Shown: positions 48,701 through 56,968 of the stretch, piece after piece
How the letters are laid out: each line of letters begins with the position of its first letter
Position numbering within the stretch: the stretch's first letter is position 1
Assembly: GCF_947494055.1 (NCBI RefSeq)
Contig: NZ_CANLTR010000003.1
Span: 226,304-290,303, forward strand
Direction: 5' to 3'
Length of the DNA stretch: 64,000 nucleotides
DNA from: an uncultured Jannaschia sp.
GTDB lineage: Bacteria; Pseudomonadota; Alphaproteobacteria; Rhodobacterales; Rhodobacteraceae
Notes under the pieces: generated by a model
Told to the model about the DNA's origin: nothing
What the model saw: only the letters and a program-made list of their open reading frames with translations
Database searches by the model: none
Position numbers and translations under genes: made by a program

Positions 48701-49263
48701 TCGAGCGTGTCGCCGAAGAGGTCGAGCCGGATCGGCTGCGGCTGGCCCGGCGGCCAGATGTCGATGATGCCGCCGCGCGGCGACCAGTCGCCGGGCTCCG
48801 TCACGGTGGGCGTCTGGGTAAAGCCCATGCGGACGAGGAAGTCGCGGAGCGCGTCCTCGTCGATGCGCTGGTTCAGGCGGGCGGCGAAGCCCGCGCCCCG
48901 GAGCGTCGCACGGGAGGGGATGCGCTGGGTGACGGAGGCGAGCGTGGTCAGGATCACGAAGGCGCCGTCGAGCCCGTGCGCCAGCGCGGTCAGCGTCGCC
49001 ATCCGGGTCGCGGCGATCTCGGGGGCGGGCGAGAGGCGGTCGTAGGGCAGGCAGTCCCAGGCGGGCAGGCGCAGGACGGTGACGCCGGCCCGATGCGTGC
49101 GGAGCGCGGCGGCCATCGCCTCGGCCCGCTTGTCGTCGCGCGCGACATGGACGACCGGCTGGCCCTTCTCGAGTTCCTTCAGGACGACATGCGCGTCGTA
49201 ACCCTCGGGGGCACCACCGACACGGAGGTGACCCTTCGGCAGGGGGGAGGTGGCGTCCAGCAT
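45778..49263 (-). CDS. mfd: Transcription-repair coupling factor Mfd
   Basis: DNA translocase that removes stalled RNA polymerase from lesions and recruits UvrA. The 1161-residue protein has the UvrB-like N-terminal region (AWDCLPYDRLSPAPEI), the CarD-like RNA polymerase interaction domain (GDLVVHVDHGVGRFTGFE, about 500), the RecG-type translocase with Walker A VGDVGFGKTEVA and DEEQHFGV box, the QRIGRSK-type IRGRVGRSKTRAYA motif VI, and the C-terminal TRCF domain. ATG at 49263 was chosen over one 12 codons upstream because it matches the family start. Confidence 0.97.
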   Translation of the reverse strand: MLDATSPLPKGHLRVGGAPEGYDAHVVLKELEKGQPVVHVARDDKRAEAMAAALRTHRAGVTVLRLPAWDCLPYDRLSPAPEIAATRMATLTALAHGLDGAFVILTTLASVTQRIPSRATLRGAGFAARLNQRIDEDALRDFLVRMGFTQTPTVTEPGDWSPRGGIIDIWPPGQPQPIRLDLFGDTLDGLRRFDPATQRTTDQLQLIELAPVSEVILDGPAITRFRQTYRIEFGAAGTDDPLYEAVSAGRKAQGMEHWLPFFHETLETLPDYLPRASFVFDEASPAHHAERWTQITDMFDNRREAMLAKGRVDSVYKPARPETLYLDPEALDTALAGRRVLHLSPLPTAPGPGVTDAGGRIGRSFAPERQLEDVNLFETLAAHIAEKRGDGGVVIASYSGGARERLQGLLEDQGVAGLKAVRRLTEIAKGEVGLAVWALDRGWEGPVGKTRLTVISEQDVLGERLIRGRKKKRRAENFLTEAQALSVGDLVVHVDHGVGRFTGFETVTAAGAPHECLALEYAGGDRLFLPVENVELLSRYGQEEGLLDKLGGGAWQARKARLKERIRQVAERLMRIAAERALRRAPILEPPRDMWEAFAARFPYEETDDQLQAIEDVATDLASGNPMDRLIVGDVGFGKTEVAMRAAFIAATSGKQVAVIAPTTLLARQHAKSFADRFRGLPIRVRQLSRFVPAKQAAETRAGIADGTVDIAIGTHALLAKGVRFAELGLLVIDEEQHFGVTHKERLKEMRSDVHVLTLSATPIPRTLQMSLTGVRDLSIIGTPPVDRLAIRTYVSEFDAVQVREALLREHYRGGQSFVVVPRITDLPDMEAFLREQLPELSYVIAHGQLAAGDLDARMNAFYDGKYDVLLSTTIIESGIDIPTANTMVIWRADMFGLSQLYQIRGRVGRSKTRAYAFLTTKPRAKLTTSAERRLKALGAIDALGAGFNIASQDLDLRGGGNIIGEEQSGQMREVGPELYQSMLEETIGKLKAGTMDLPDALSDDWSPQINLGVPVLIPEDYVADLDLRLGLYRRLSGLEKKVELEGFAAELIDRFGPLPREVNVLMRIVRIKAMCKAAGIEKLNVGEKGATVEFHGNRFARPEGLVDFIKSERGAATIKGDKLVLKRDFPTEADRIKGAFAMARDLAVQAGAARRGGGES

Positions 49264-49315
49264 GGGGGATGCAGGTAACGACCGGCGCCGCGGTGTCAAT
49301 GCCGCCGGCGGTCCG

Positions 49316-49843
49316 TCAGGGGTGCAGGACGCTCATGTTCAGGTTCACCCACATCCCCCACATCGAGGTCACGAAGATCGACATGATCCCGACGAACTGG
49401 ATCGTCCGGCGCGTGCGGTAGAGAAGGTTGCCCAGATCGGCCACGTCGAGCCCCGGCACGCGCCGTGCCGCGCGCAGCATGATCGCCCCCACCAGCGTCA
49501 TCGGGATCAGGAGGAGCAGCACCGCCTGCGCGAACTCGAACCCGTAGAGGAATCCGGCCAGCGCAAACGAGGTGATCGCGAAGCAGAGCAGCGCGACGAT
49601 GACGAGCCCCGCCCGGTCGGCGATCTCGGTCAGGCGGCGGGCATGGATCCGGGCGAGCGCCTCCATGTCGGCGAGTGCCTGCCCGTCGCCCGAGGCGGCG
49701 CGGCGGACGAGATCGAAGGGCACGCCGACGATCCAGTGCGAGGCGGTCGACCACAGCGCCGCCAGCGCGATCCAGAACCAAAGGTTCGAGAAGGACCGCA
49801 GGTCGATGGCCTCGAAGGCCAGTTCCAGAAAACGGAAATCCAA
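49316..49843 (-). CDS. Conserved four-helix membrane protein
   Basis: A 175-residue protein with four predicted membrane segments (about 22-46, 83-107, 109-130 and 148-168) and a cytoplasmic loop with ARIHARRLTEIADRAG. Similar proteins in Rhodobacteraceae are, I believe, sometimes labelled as associated with the SufBCD complex, but I see nothing that supports that function. The start is TTG at 49843 behind GACGGGGAAAA. It lies between mfd (same strand, 52 bases downstream) and hemB (divergent). Confidence 0.72.
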   Translation of the reverse strand: MDFRFLELAFEAIDLRSFSNLWFWIALAALWSTASHWIVGVPFDLVRRAASGDGQALADMEALARIHARRLTEIADRAGLVIVALLCFAITSFALAGFLYGFEFAQAVLLLLIPMTLVGAIMLRAARRVPGLDVADLGNLLYRTRRTIQFVGIMSIFVTSMWGMWVNLNMSVLHP

Positions 49844-49948
49844 TTTTCCCCGTCCCTATCTATCGGCCCGTGCATGTCGCCCGGGCGGAGGCGGGTTGGC
49901 AAGCGCGGGCGGCTTGCGGGGGGCGGGCATCTGTCGCAAAGCTGCATC

Positions 49949-50947
49949 ATGTCCGCCGCCTATCCCGCTTCCCGCCCGCGCCGCCTGCGCCGAACGCCCG
50001 CGCTGCGCGCCCTGACCCGCGAGCACCGCCTCTCGACCGACGACCTGATCTGGCCGGTCTTCGTCTGCGAGGGCGACGGCGTGACGCAGGAGGTGCCGTC
50101 GATGCCCGGCGTGATCCGTCGCTCCGTCGACCTGACCGCGGAGGCGGCGGCCGAGGCGCACGGCATGGGCATCCGGGCGATCTGCCTGTTCCCCTATACC
50201 GACCCGTCCCTCAAGAGCGACGATTGCGCGGAGGCGTGGAACCCCGACAACCTGTCGAACCGGGCGACGCGGGCGATCAAGCGGGCGGTGCCAGAGATCG
50301 CGGTGATGACCGACATCGCGCTCGACCCCTACAACGCGCAAGGTCATGACGGGATCGTGCGCGACGGGGTGATCGTCAACGACGAGAGCGTCGTGGCGCT
50401 GGTGAAGATGGCGATGGCGCAGGCCGAGGCGGGGGCCGACATCCTCGGGCCGTCGGACATGATGGACGGGCGGATCGGCGCGATCCGCAGCGCGCTGGAG
50501 GCGGCGGGCCGGAGCGACGTGACGATCATGTCCTACGCCGCCAAGTACGCCTCGGCATTCTACGGCCCGTTCCGGGACGCGGTGGGCGCATCGGGTGCGC
50601 TCAGGGGCGACAAGAAGACCTATCAGCTCGATTTCGCCAATTCCGACGAGGGGCTGCGCTGCGTCGCGCGCGACCTCGACGAGGGGGCGGACATGGTGAT
50701 GGTCAAGCCCGGCCTGCCGTATCTCGACCTCTGCCGTCGGGTGAAGGACACCTTTGCCGTACCGACCTACGCCTATCAGGTCTCGGGCGAATACGCGATG
50801 ATCCGCGCGGCGGCGGGCAACGGCTGGATCGACGGCGAGCGGGCGATGATGGAGAGCCTGATGGCCTTCCGCCGGGCGGGCTGCGACGGCGTGCTGACGT
50901 ATTTCGCGCCCGAGGCGGCTTCGCTCATCCGGGCGGGGTGGGAGTAG
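49949..50947 (+). CDS. hemB: Delta-aminolevulinic acid dehydratase (porphobilinogen synthase)
   Basis: Condenses two 5-aminolevulinate molecules to porphobilinogen for haem and other tetrapyrroles. The 332-residue protein has the two active-site lysines in MSYAAKYASAFYGPFRDA and MVKPGLPYLD. The metal site reads DIALDPYNAQGHDG, Asp in place of the zinc cysteines, so it is the Mg/K-dependent type known from alphaproteobacteria. ATG at 49949 lies 105 bases from the divergent membrane-protein gene. Confidence 0.96.
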   Translation: MSAAYPASRPRRLRRTPALRALTREHRLSTDDLIWPVFVCEGDGVTQEVPSMPGVIRRSVDLTAEAAAEAHGMGIRAICLFPYTDPSLKSDDCAEAWNPDNLSNRATRAIKRAVPEIAVMTDIALDPYNAQGHDGIVRDGVIVNDESVVALVKMAMAQAEAGADILGPSDMMDGRIGAIRSALEAAGRSDVTIMSYAAKYASAFYGPFRDAVGASGALRGDKKTYQLDFANSDEGLRCVARDLDEGADMVMVKPGLPYLDLCRRVKDTFAVPTYAYQVSGEYAMIRAAAGNGWIDGERAMMESLMAFRRAGCDGVLTYFAPEAASLIRAGWE

Positions 50948-51005
50948 CGGCCTCCCCCGGGGGTTCGCCGTTGCGCCGTCCGTCGCGGCGCGGCAGGGAG
51001 AGCGC

Positions 51006-51374
51006 GTGAAACCGCGATCCGACACCGCCCGCCTCGCCGCCCTGACGCTCGTGCTCTGCGTGGTGGCGGGCCTGCTGCTGCCGCGCATGGGGGCCGCGCT
51101 GGCGGAGGTCGCCGGCTTCGAGGCGGCCGTGATCTGCCGCGGCGACAGCCTGGCGGTCCTGCATCTGGGATCGGACGGGACGCCGGTCGAGGTCGAACTT
51201 CCCGACCACGGACCCTGCGCGGTGCCCGATCTCTTGCGCGAAGTCGTGCCCGCCACGCCGGTCTGGCACCGTCTGGTTCCCGTCGCGCGCCCCGCCGTCG
51301 CCACAAGCGTCCCGCCGCCGCTCGCGCGTTGGCACGGTCCGCCGCCGAAGCGGGGCCCGCCCCGGCCCGCCTGA
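51006..51374 (+). CDS. Small membrane-anchored or secreted protein, possible DUF2946-like
   Basis: A 122-residue product with an N-terminal hydrophobic helix (about 10-30) and a short outer domain with two cysteines (VICRGDSLAVLHL and GPCAVPDLL), ending in a Pro-rich basic tail. The context directly before a PCu(A)C copper chaperone suggests a DUF2946-like protein of copper-handling operons, but the match is weak. GTG start behind GGGAGAG. It follows hemB by 58 bases on the same strand. Confidence 0.6.
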   Translation: MKPRSDTARLAALTLVLCVVAGLLLPRMGAALAEVAGFEAAVICRGDSLAVLHLGSDGTPVEVELPDHGPCAVPDLLREVVPATPVWHRLVPVARPAVATSVPPPLARWHGPPPKRGPPRPA

Positions 51375-51426
51375 TCCCCGCCCCGGCGATGCCGGGACCG
51401 CCTTCACGACAGATCAGGACAAGACC

Positions 51427-51891
51427 ATGAAACGCATCCTATTCCTCGCCGCCCTTCTGGGCGCCCCCGCGCATGCGCATGACTACGCGACCGGCGCGCT
51501 CGCCATTGCGCATCCCTATGCCATCGAGACCGTGGCTAACGCGCCCGTCGGCGGCGGCTACATGACGATCTCCAACACCGGTCCGACCGACGACCGGCTC
51601 ATCGCGGTCGAGGTCGCGCCCGACCTGGCCGGCCTCGTGCAGCTGCACGAGATGTCGATGGATAACGGGGTGATGCGAATGGGTCCGCTGGAGGGTGGCG
51701 TCCCGCTCCCGGCGGGCGAGACGGTCACGCTGGAGCCCGGCGGGCGGCACGTCATGTTCATGCAGCTCGGCACGGGGCTCGCGGCGGGAACCGAGATCCC
51801 CGCCACCCTGATCTTCGAGAAGGCCGGGCCGGTGGACGTCGTCTTCAAGGTCGAGCCACGCGGCGGCGAGGACGGCCATTCCGGGCATTAG
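51427..51891 (+). CDS. Periplasmic copper chaperone PCu(A)C family
   Basis: A 154-residue protein with a short signal peptide (RILFLAALLGAPAHAH) and a cupredoxin-like domain. The copper-binding pattern H-M-x(n)-H-x-M is seen: HEMSMDNGVMRM (about residue 75) and GRHVMFM (about 108-114). PCu(A)C proteins deliver Cu(I) to the CuA or CuB centre of cytochrome oxidase. The His-rich end GHSGH is usual. A strong hairpin follows. Confidence 0.92.
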   Translation: MKRILFLAALLGAPAHAHDYATGALAIAHPYAIETVANAPVGGGYMTISNTGPTDDRLIAVEVAPDLAGLVQLHEMSMDNGVMRMGPLEGGVPLPAGETVTLEPGGRHVMFMQLGTGLAAGTEIPATLIFEKAGPVDVVFKVEPRGGEDGHSGH

Positions 51892-51897
51892 GTCGTC

Positions 51898-51920
51898 CGG
51901 GCCGGCCTGTCGCCGGCCCG
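51898..51920. terminator. Bidirectional terminator between PCu(A)C gene and msrA
   Basis: CGGGCCGGC-CTGTC-GCCGGCCCG is a perfect 9-base inverted repeat in the 35-base gap between two convergent genes. There is no long T-run on either side, but the position fits a shared terminator. Confidence 0.6.
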
Positions 51921-51926
51921 CATCCG

Positions 51927-52577
51927 TCAGGCGCCGACGCCGATCGGGCAGGTGACGCCGGTGCCGCCGATGCCGCAATAGCCCGCCGGGTTCTTGGACA
52001 GGTATTGCTGGTGGTAGTCCTCGGCGGGGTAGAAGGCCGGGGCGTCGACGATCTCGGTGGTGATCTCGCCGTAGCCGGCGCCCTTCAGGCGCGGCTGGAA
52101 GGCCTCGCGGCTGACCTCGGCGGCGGCCTTCTGCTCGGGCGTGTAGGTGTAGATGCCGGAGCGGTATTGCGTGCCCATGTCGTTGCCCTGGCGCATGCCC
52201 TGGGTCGGGTTGTGGCCTTCCCAAAAGGTCCGCAGCAGGTCCTCGTAGGCGATCTTCTCGGGGTCATAGATCACGCGGACGATCTCGTTGTGCCCGGTCC
52301 GGCCGGAGCAGACCTCCTCGTAGGTCGCGTTCGGCGTATAGCCGCCGGCATAGCCCACGAGGGTCATGTGCACGCCGGGCAGCTTCCAGAACATGCGTTC
52401 CACGCCCCAGAAACAGCCCATGCCGAACATCGCTTCCTCCATGCCCGCGGGCACGTCGTTCGAGAGAGGCGTGCCGTAGACGTGGTGCGTTCCGGTCAAC
52501 GGGATCGGGGTGTCGCGGCCGGGCAGGGCGTCGTCCTTCGACACCATTTCGGACTTCTTGCGCAGCAGGTTGAACAT
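51927..52577 (-). CDS. msrA: Peptide-methionine (S)-S-oxide reductase MsrA
   Basis: Reduces the S-epimer of methionine sulfoxide. The 216-residue protein has the catalytic motif [11 protein letters not shown] (Cys about residue 53), [25 protein letters not shown] and the C-terminal recycling Cys residues in [18 protein letters not shown]. No signal peptide, so it is the cytoplasmic partner to the exported MsrB at 11 kb. The start was placed at ATG 52577 behind AAGGAGAG. Confidence 0.95.
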   Translation of the reverse strand: MFNLLRKKSEMVSKDDALPGRDTPIPLTGTHHVYGTPLSNDVPAGMEEAMFGMGCFWGVERMFWKLPGVHMTLVGYAGGYTPNATYEEVCSGRTGHNEIVRVIYDPEKIAYEDLLRTFWEGHNPTQGMRQGNDMGTQYRSGIYTYTPEQKAAAEVSREAFQPRLKGAGYGEITTEIVDAPAFYPAEDYHQQYLSKNPAGYCGIGGTGVTCPIGVGA

Positions 52578-52730
52578 CGTGTCTCTCCTTGTTGCAGATG
52601 AATATAGTCGTCGGACAGCCGCCTTACAGGGGTCGGCCGGGGACACGGCGGCCGACCCGGCGTTCAAATCGTCGTGCCCATGGGGGCGCCCGGGGCCGCC
52701 CAACTGGAGGCCGGACATCGCGCCGTCGAC

Positions 52731-54146
52731 CTAGCTCGCGAGCACGTTGCGGAACTGCCAGGGGTCGCTTTCGTCGATATCCTCGGGAAAGTGCTGCCAG
52801 CGGTCCTGCAGGGGCGTCCAGTCGGTGTAATGTGCCTCGACGGGGCCGAGATAGGGCGTCTGGATCTCGAGGCAGCGGGCATGATCCATCTCGTCGGTCT
52901 CGACGATGCCGGCATCCGGGTTCTCGAGCGCCCAGACCATGCCGGCGAGGACGGCGGAGGTGACCTGGAGCCCGGTCGCGTTCTGGTCGGGGGCGAGGCG
53001 CTTCGTCTCCTCGTTCGACAGGCGCGAGCCGTACCAGAGCGCGTTCTTCGCGTGACCGAACAGGAGGACGCCGAGCTCGTCCACGCCCTCCACGATCTCG
53101 TCCTCGGTCAGGATGTGGTGATCGGCCTGCGTGACGCCGGCGCCGAACATCTCGTGCAGCGACAGGACCGCGTCGTCGCAGGGATGGTAGGCGTAGTGGC
53201 AGGTCGGGCGGAACTCCGGGCCCGGACCGTCGCCCACCGTGTAGTAGTCGGCGATCGAGATCGCCTCGTTGTGGGTGACGAGGTAGCCGAATTGCGGCCC
53301 CGGCGTCGGGCACCAGGTGTGGACGCGGGTGATCGCGCCGGGCCGATTCAGCCAGATCGCCGATTGGCAGCCGGAGCCGTGCCGTCGGGCGTTCTCCGGG
53401 AACCAGGTCTCGTGCGTGCCCCAGCCGAGCTCGGCGGGCTGGAACCCCTCGGCGATGAAGCCCTCGACCGACCAGGTGTTGACGAACACGTCGCGGGGGC
53501 GGGGCTTGTGGCGCGCCTGCGTGTCGCGCTCGGCGATGTGGACGCCCTTGACGCCGAGCGACTGCATGCGCCGCGCCCAGCCTTCGCGCGTCGCGGGAGT
53601 GGTCGCGTCCGCGCCGGTATCCTCGGCCAGGCGCAGGAGCGCGGCCTTGACGAACCACGACACCATGCCGGGATTGGCGCCGCAGCAGGACACGGCGGTG
53701 GTCCCGCCCGGGTTCGCCGCCTTCTCGTCGCGGACGGCCTGGCGCAGGGCGTAGTTCGTGCGGGCGGCGTTGTCGTCGGTGTCGAAGTAGAAGCCGGCCC
53801 AGGGTTCGACCACGGTGTCGATATAGGGCACGCCCTGCTCGCGGCAGAAGCGCATGAGGTCGAGCGAGGACGTGTCGACCGAAAGATTGACGCAGAAGCC
53901 GCGGCCGGGGGTCAGCAGCTCTCCCAGCACCTCGCGGTAGTTGTCGGGCGTCAGTGCCACCTGCCGGTGGGCGATGCCGCGGTCGTCGAGATGGGCGGAG
54001 GCGCGGTCGGAGGGGTCGATCACGGTGAGCTGCGCCGGATCGTAGTCGAAATGTCGCTCGATGAGCGGCAACGTGCCGCGACCGATCGAGCCGAACCCGA
54101 TCATGACGATGGCGCCGTCGATTTGGGCGTGAATGGGGTGGGTCAT
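52731..54146 (-). CDS. hss: Homospermidine synthase
   Basis: NAD-dependent enzyme that makes sym-homospermidine from two putrescines (or spermidine plus putrescine). The 471-residue protein has the Rossmann motif MIGFGSIGRGTLPLIERH at the start, the DTSSLDLMRFCREQGVPYIDTVVEPW region, and SCCGANPGMVSWFVK, features of bacterial Hss and the saccharopine-dehydrogenase-like fold. Length is typical (about 470-480). ATG behind GAAAGGACC. Homospermidine is the usual triamine of many alphaproteobacteria. Confidence 0.95.
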   Translation of the reverse strand: MTHPIHAQIDGAIVMIGFGSIGRGTLPLIERHFDYDPAQLTVIDPSDRASAHLDDRGIAHRQVALTPDNYREVLGELLTPGRGFCVNLSVDTSSLDLMRFCREQGVPYIDTVVEPWAGFYFDTDDNAARTNYALRQAVRDEKAANPGGTTAVSCCGANPGMVSWFVKAALLRLAEDTGADATTPATREGWARRMQSLGVKGVHIAERDTQARHKPRPRDVFVNTWSVEGFIAEGFQPAELGWGTHETWFPENARRHGSGCQSAIWLNRPGAITRVHTWCPTPGPQFGYLVTHNEAISIADYYTVGDGPGPEFRPTCHYAYHPCDDAVLSLHEMFGAGVTQADHHILTEDEIVEGVDELGVLLFGHAKNALWYGSRLSNEETKRLAPDQNATGLQVTSAVLAGMVWALENPDAGIVETDEMDHARCLEIQTPYLGPVEAHYTDWTPLQDRWQHFPEDIDESDPWQFRNVLAS

Positions 54147-54368
54147 CGGCGGGTCCTTTCCGTTCGGGCGCGTTCTAGTAGCGCGGGCGGCCCGTCTCCA
54201 GTACCCTCCGGTTCAAATCGGGGGTGGATCGTCACGTCGGGATGTCGTTCCGCCGGGCGCCGCGCGCGCCTGGGGATCGACGGGGGATGCCGGCGGTCAC
54301 CCCCGCGGCATCGGATCGACCGCATACGATCGCGGTGGCGGCGGGTGTCGGCAGATCGAGGGAGCAGG

Positions 54369-55565
54369 ATGGGCAAGCCGGTCGAAGATCGAGTCCCGCA
54401 GGAGGACGGGACGCATGCGTCCGGCCTGCCCTACGATCCCGAGCAATGGGAGCGGCGGCTCGAGCGGGCGCGGGCCGAGCGCGCCGAGGTGCTTCGCCGC
54501 CGGCGGGACGGGGAGGTTGCGGCCACCGACGCGGCGCCGGAGGCCGCCGTGGCCGCGAGTTCCGCGACCGGGGCGCGTATCCTCCGGGCTCCGGCGGAAG
54601 GGCGCGCGCCGCAGGCCGCGCCGCCGCCAATCGTCGATCCGGCCGACCGGCCGATCCGTCCGCCCGAGACGCGATGGAAGCTCCTCGCATTCACATGCCT
54701 CGGCGTGTCGCTCCTGTGCATCGGCATCGCGATCGGCGCGACGATGGCGGGCCGGTGGCGACCCCTCGCGGAGGATGCCGGGGCGCCCGCGACGATCACG
54801 GTCGAAGCCGGTCCGATGCCGTCGGCCGCCGCCGCGCCGGAGATCGACAGGCCGGCCGAGGCAACACGGCCCGCACCGGCCGTCGCGGACGCTTTGACGG
54901 ACTCCGATGTGGCACAACGCGGCGATCCGGACCTTCGGGAGCTTGCCGGGGATCCGGCGCCACCCGCAACGGAGTCGTCGGAGACCGAGACAGTGGAGCC
55001 GCCCGTGCCGGTTTCGGATCCCGCACGGACCGAAGCTCCGAGGGTCGAGATCGTGCCGTCGTCGGAGGCGGATTTGGCCGACCCGACGGCTTCGCCCGCC
55101 GATGCGAAGGCCGACACCGACACGGCCGAGGACGTCCTCGGTACGAACGACGCTCCCACGGAGGACACGTCCGTGTTGCCCGCGGCGCTGACGAGCGGCG
55201 TCGATCTCGTCGTCCACGCGCCGCGGAGCGTGAACGCGGCAGCGCGCGAGGCGCTGTCGGAGGCGCTCCGCTCGGCCGACTTCGCGGTGAACGCGCCGCT
55301 CACCGTCAACCTGACGATCAGCGAGACGCATCTGCGGTACTATCATGCGGCGGACGAGGCGGCGGCCACCGCGATCGCGTCCGTCCTGGGCGTCCCGGCG
55401 CGCGACTTCACTTCGTTCCGGCCCTCCCCGCGCGACGGTCTCGTGGAGGTCTGGATGGCCGGGCACGGGACAACGCGCCGGGAGAGCCCGCGAGAGGCCG
55501 GACCGGGGGATCTACCCGCCTTGATCTCGCGCATCCGGAACGCGATTCAGCGGAACCGGCCGTAG
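54369..55565 (+). CDS. Single-pass membrane protein with LytR_C-like periplasmic domain
   Basis: A 398-residue protein. Residues 1-95 are cytoplasmic, with a charged coiled-coil-like stretch (QWERRLERARAERAEVLRRRRDG); a membrane helix follows (about 103-123, LLAFTCLGVSLLCIGIAIGATMA); then a long Ala/Asp/Glu/Pro-rich linker (about 130-270) and a C-terminal ~100-residue domain (VVHAPRSVNAAAREALSEALRSADF...) resembling the LytR C-terminal type of cell-wall proteins. Role unknown; the layout suggests an envelope sensor or peptidoglycan-associated protein. ATG at 54369 behind GGGAGCAGG; the very long frame upstream is antisense to hss. Confidence 0.68.
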   Translation: MGKPVEDRVPQEDGTHASGLPYDPEQWERRLERARAERAEVLRRRRDGEVAATDAAPEAAVAASSATGARILRAPAEGRAPQAAPPPIVDPADRPIRPPETRWKLLAFTCLGVSLLCIGIAIGATMAGRWRPLAEDAGAPATITVEAGPMPSAAAAPEIDRPAEATRPAPAVADALTDSDVAQRGDPDLRELAGDPAPPATESSETETVEPPVPVSDPARTEAPRVEIVPSSEADLADPTASPADAKADTDTAEDVLGTNDAPTEDTSVLPAALTSGVDLVVHAPRSVNAAAREALSEALRSADFAVNAPLTVNLTISETHLRYYHAADEAAATAIASVLGVPARDFTSFRPSPRDGLVEVWMAGHGTTRRESPREAGPGDLPALISRIRNAIQRNRP

Positions 55566-55805
55566 CTAGAGGCCGTCGCGAAATCTGTGATCATGGCGAT
55601 CTGTATCGTGAGCCAGCACTTGGCCGAGGCGATTTCGAGCCGCGTGCCACATTTGCCCGGACAGTAAGAAATCCGTGACGGCCATGAAGCCTGCCCGGGG
55701 GCATCCACAATCACATTGGACGCGCTGCGCTGGCTGATGGGAGGGTAGCCCCCGAAGCGCCGCAACGCTGCCGAACAGTGTGACGGCGAGCCAGACCTTA
55801 TTCAT
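55566..55805 (-). CDS. Possible small secreted protein
   Basis: A 79-residue frame beginning MNKVWLAVTLFGSVAALRG, a plausible signal peptide, with a CDCGC cluster after it. Codon use is less G/C-biased than neighbours and the Shine-Dalgarno (AAGAAGACGGGG) is weak. It may be a recently acquired or decaying gene, or chance. It converges with the LytR_C-like gene with no gap. Confidence 0.3.
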   Translation of the reverse strand: MNKVWLAVTLFGSVAALRGLPSHQPAQRVQCDCGCPRAGFMAVTDFLLSGQMWHAARNRLGQVLAHDTDRHDHRFRDGL

Positions 55806-55980
55806 GACCCCGTCTTCTTCGCATGGCGGGCCATGTCGAGAGCATCGAACTGGGCACATATGACGGCGAGGAACCGCGAGAGGTTCGACAGCCAGTGCAT
55901 CCAGCGCGGGTTCGCTTTCGTCGCTTCGAGCCGCCTGGGAAGGCGACGCGGCAATTCCGAAGCTGTTGCGCCTAAATACG

Positions 55981-56006
55981 AAAAGGCCGCCCCGGCGGGA
56001 CGACCT
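55981..56006 (-). terminator. Rho-independent terminator of rpsD
   Basis: On the minus strand AGGTCGTCCC-GCC-GGGGCGGCCT forms a ten-pair stem (two G-U pairs) followed by TTTTCGT, starting about 24 bases after the rpsD stop. It is a textbook intrinsic terminator. Confidence 0.8.
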
Positions 56007-56030
56007 CTCGATCCTAGCGGGATGCGCCGA

Positions 56031-56651
56031 TCAGTTCTGCGCGTAGTATTCGATGACGAGATTCGGTTCCATCACCACCGCGTAGGGCACGTCGGACAGG
56101 CCGGGCGTGCGCACGAAGGACGCAGTCATCTTGGAATGGTCGGCCTCGAGGTAATCCGGCACGTCACGCTCGGCCATGCCGACGGATTCGAGCACGATGG
56201 CGAGCTGCTTGGACTTGTCCCGGACGGCGATCACGTCGCCTTCCTTGACGCGGTAGGAGGGGATGTTCACCCGCTGGCCGTTCACGGTGACGTGGCCGTG
56301 GTTCACGAACTGGCGCGCGGCGAAAACGGTCGGCACGAACTTGGCACGGTAGACCACGGTGTCGAGCCGGCGTTCCAGCAGACCGATGAGCAACTCGCCG
56401 GTATCACCGCGCTGACGCTCGGCCTCGGCGTAGATGCGGCGGAACTGCTTCTCGGTCAGGTCGCCGTAATGACCTTTCAGCTTCTGCTTGGCGCGCAGCT
56501 GCAGGCCGAAATCGGACAACTTGCCCTTGCGTCGCTGGCCGTGCTGGCCGGGGCCGTATTCGCGGCGGTTGACCGGGCTCTTCGCGCGGCCCCAGATGTT
56601 CTCGCCCATGCGGCGGTCGAGCTTGTACTTGGCAGAGGTGCGTTTGGTCAC
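56031..56651 (-). CDS. rpsD: 30S ribosomal protein S4
   Basis: Primary 16S rRNA-binding assembly protein. The 206-residue protein begins [21 protein letters not shown], has [20 protein letters not shown] and the S4 RNA-binding domain with [37 protein letters not shown] start at 56651 with GAAGGAGATC. It lies apart from the other ribosomal protein genes, as is usual in alphaproteobacteria, and carries its own terminator. Confidence 0.97.
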   Translation of the reverse strand: MTKRTSAKYKLDRRMGENIWGRAKSPVNRREYGPGQHGQRRKGKLSDFGLQLRAKQKLKGHYGDLTEKQFRRIYAEAERQRGDTGELLIGLLERRLDTVVYRAKFVPTVFAARQFVNHGHVTVNGQRVNIPSYRVKEGDVIAVRDKSKQLAIVLESVGMAERDVPDYLEADHSKMTASFVRTPGLSDVPYAVVMEPNLVIEYYAQN

Positions 56652-56968
56652 CGTCTGATCTCCTTCGTTTGGGCCCCTAGCGGGGCATGAAGGGCGTTGT
56701 CCTCTGACGCGCAGGCACGTCTGACAGGCATCCCCTCGCGGGGGCCACCAACACCAATGGAAGCCGCCCCCTAGGCGGAGTCCTGGACAGTGTCAACCGG
56801 ACCCCCGGTCGATCGAGCGTGCCAACGGGCGGACAAGCTACTGCCGTCCGCCCGTGCCTGTGAAAAGAGGATGCGCCCGCACTTACCCCCGCGCGCCAAG
56901 ACATCCCTGCCTCAGGGTTACCGTTTGTTATTCTTCGTATTTCCGGCCACTGCCCGACCGCTGATCGT
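56652..56968. other. rpsD upstream spacer, no gene seen
   Basis: This 317-base stretch must hold the rpsD promoter and leader. No coding frame is convincing. It contains an inverted repeat ACGGGCGGA/TCCGCCCGT (56825-56833, 56847-56855) with a 13-base loop and, nearer to the lipocalin gene, an AT-richer part (56,920-56,960). The hairpin could end the lipocalin transcript on the minus strand or shape the rpsD leader. Confidence 0.45.

Noticed and set aside
56825..56855. Inverted repeat ACGGGCGGA/TCCGCCCGT as a firm terminator
   Set aside because: The 13-base loop and lack of a T-run on either strand make this uncertain, so it is only mentioned within the spacer entry.
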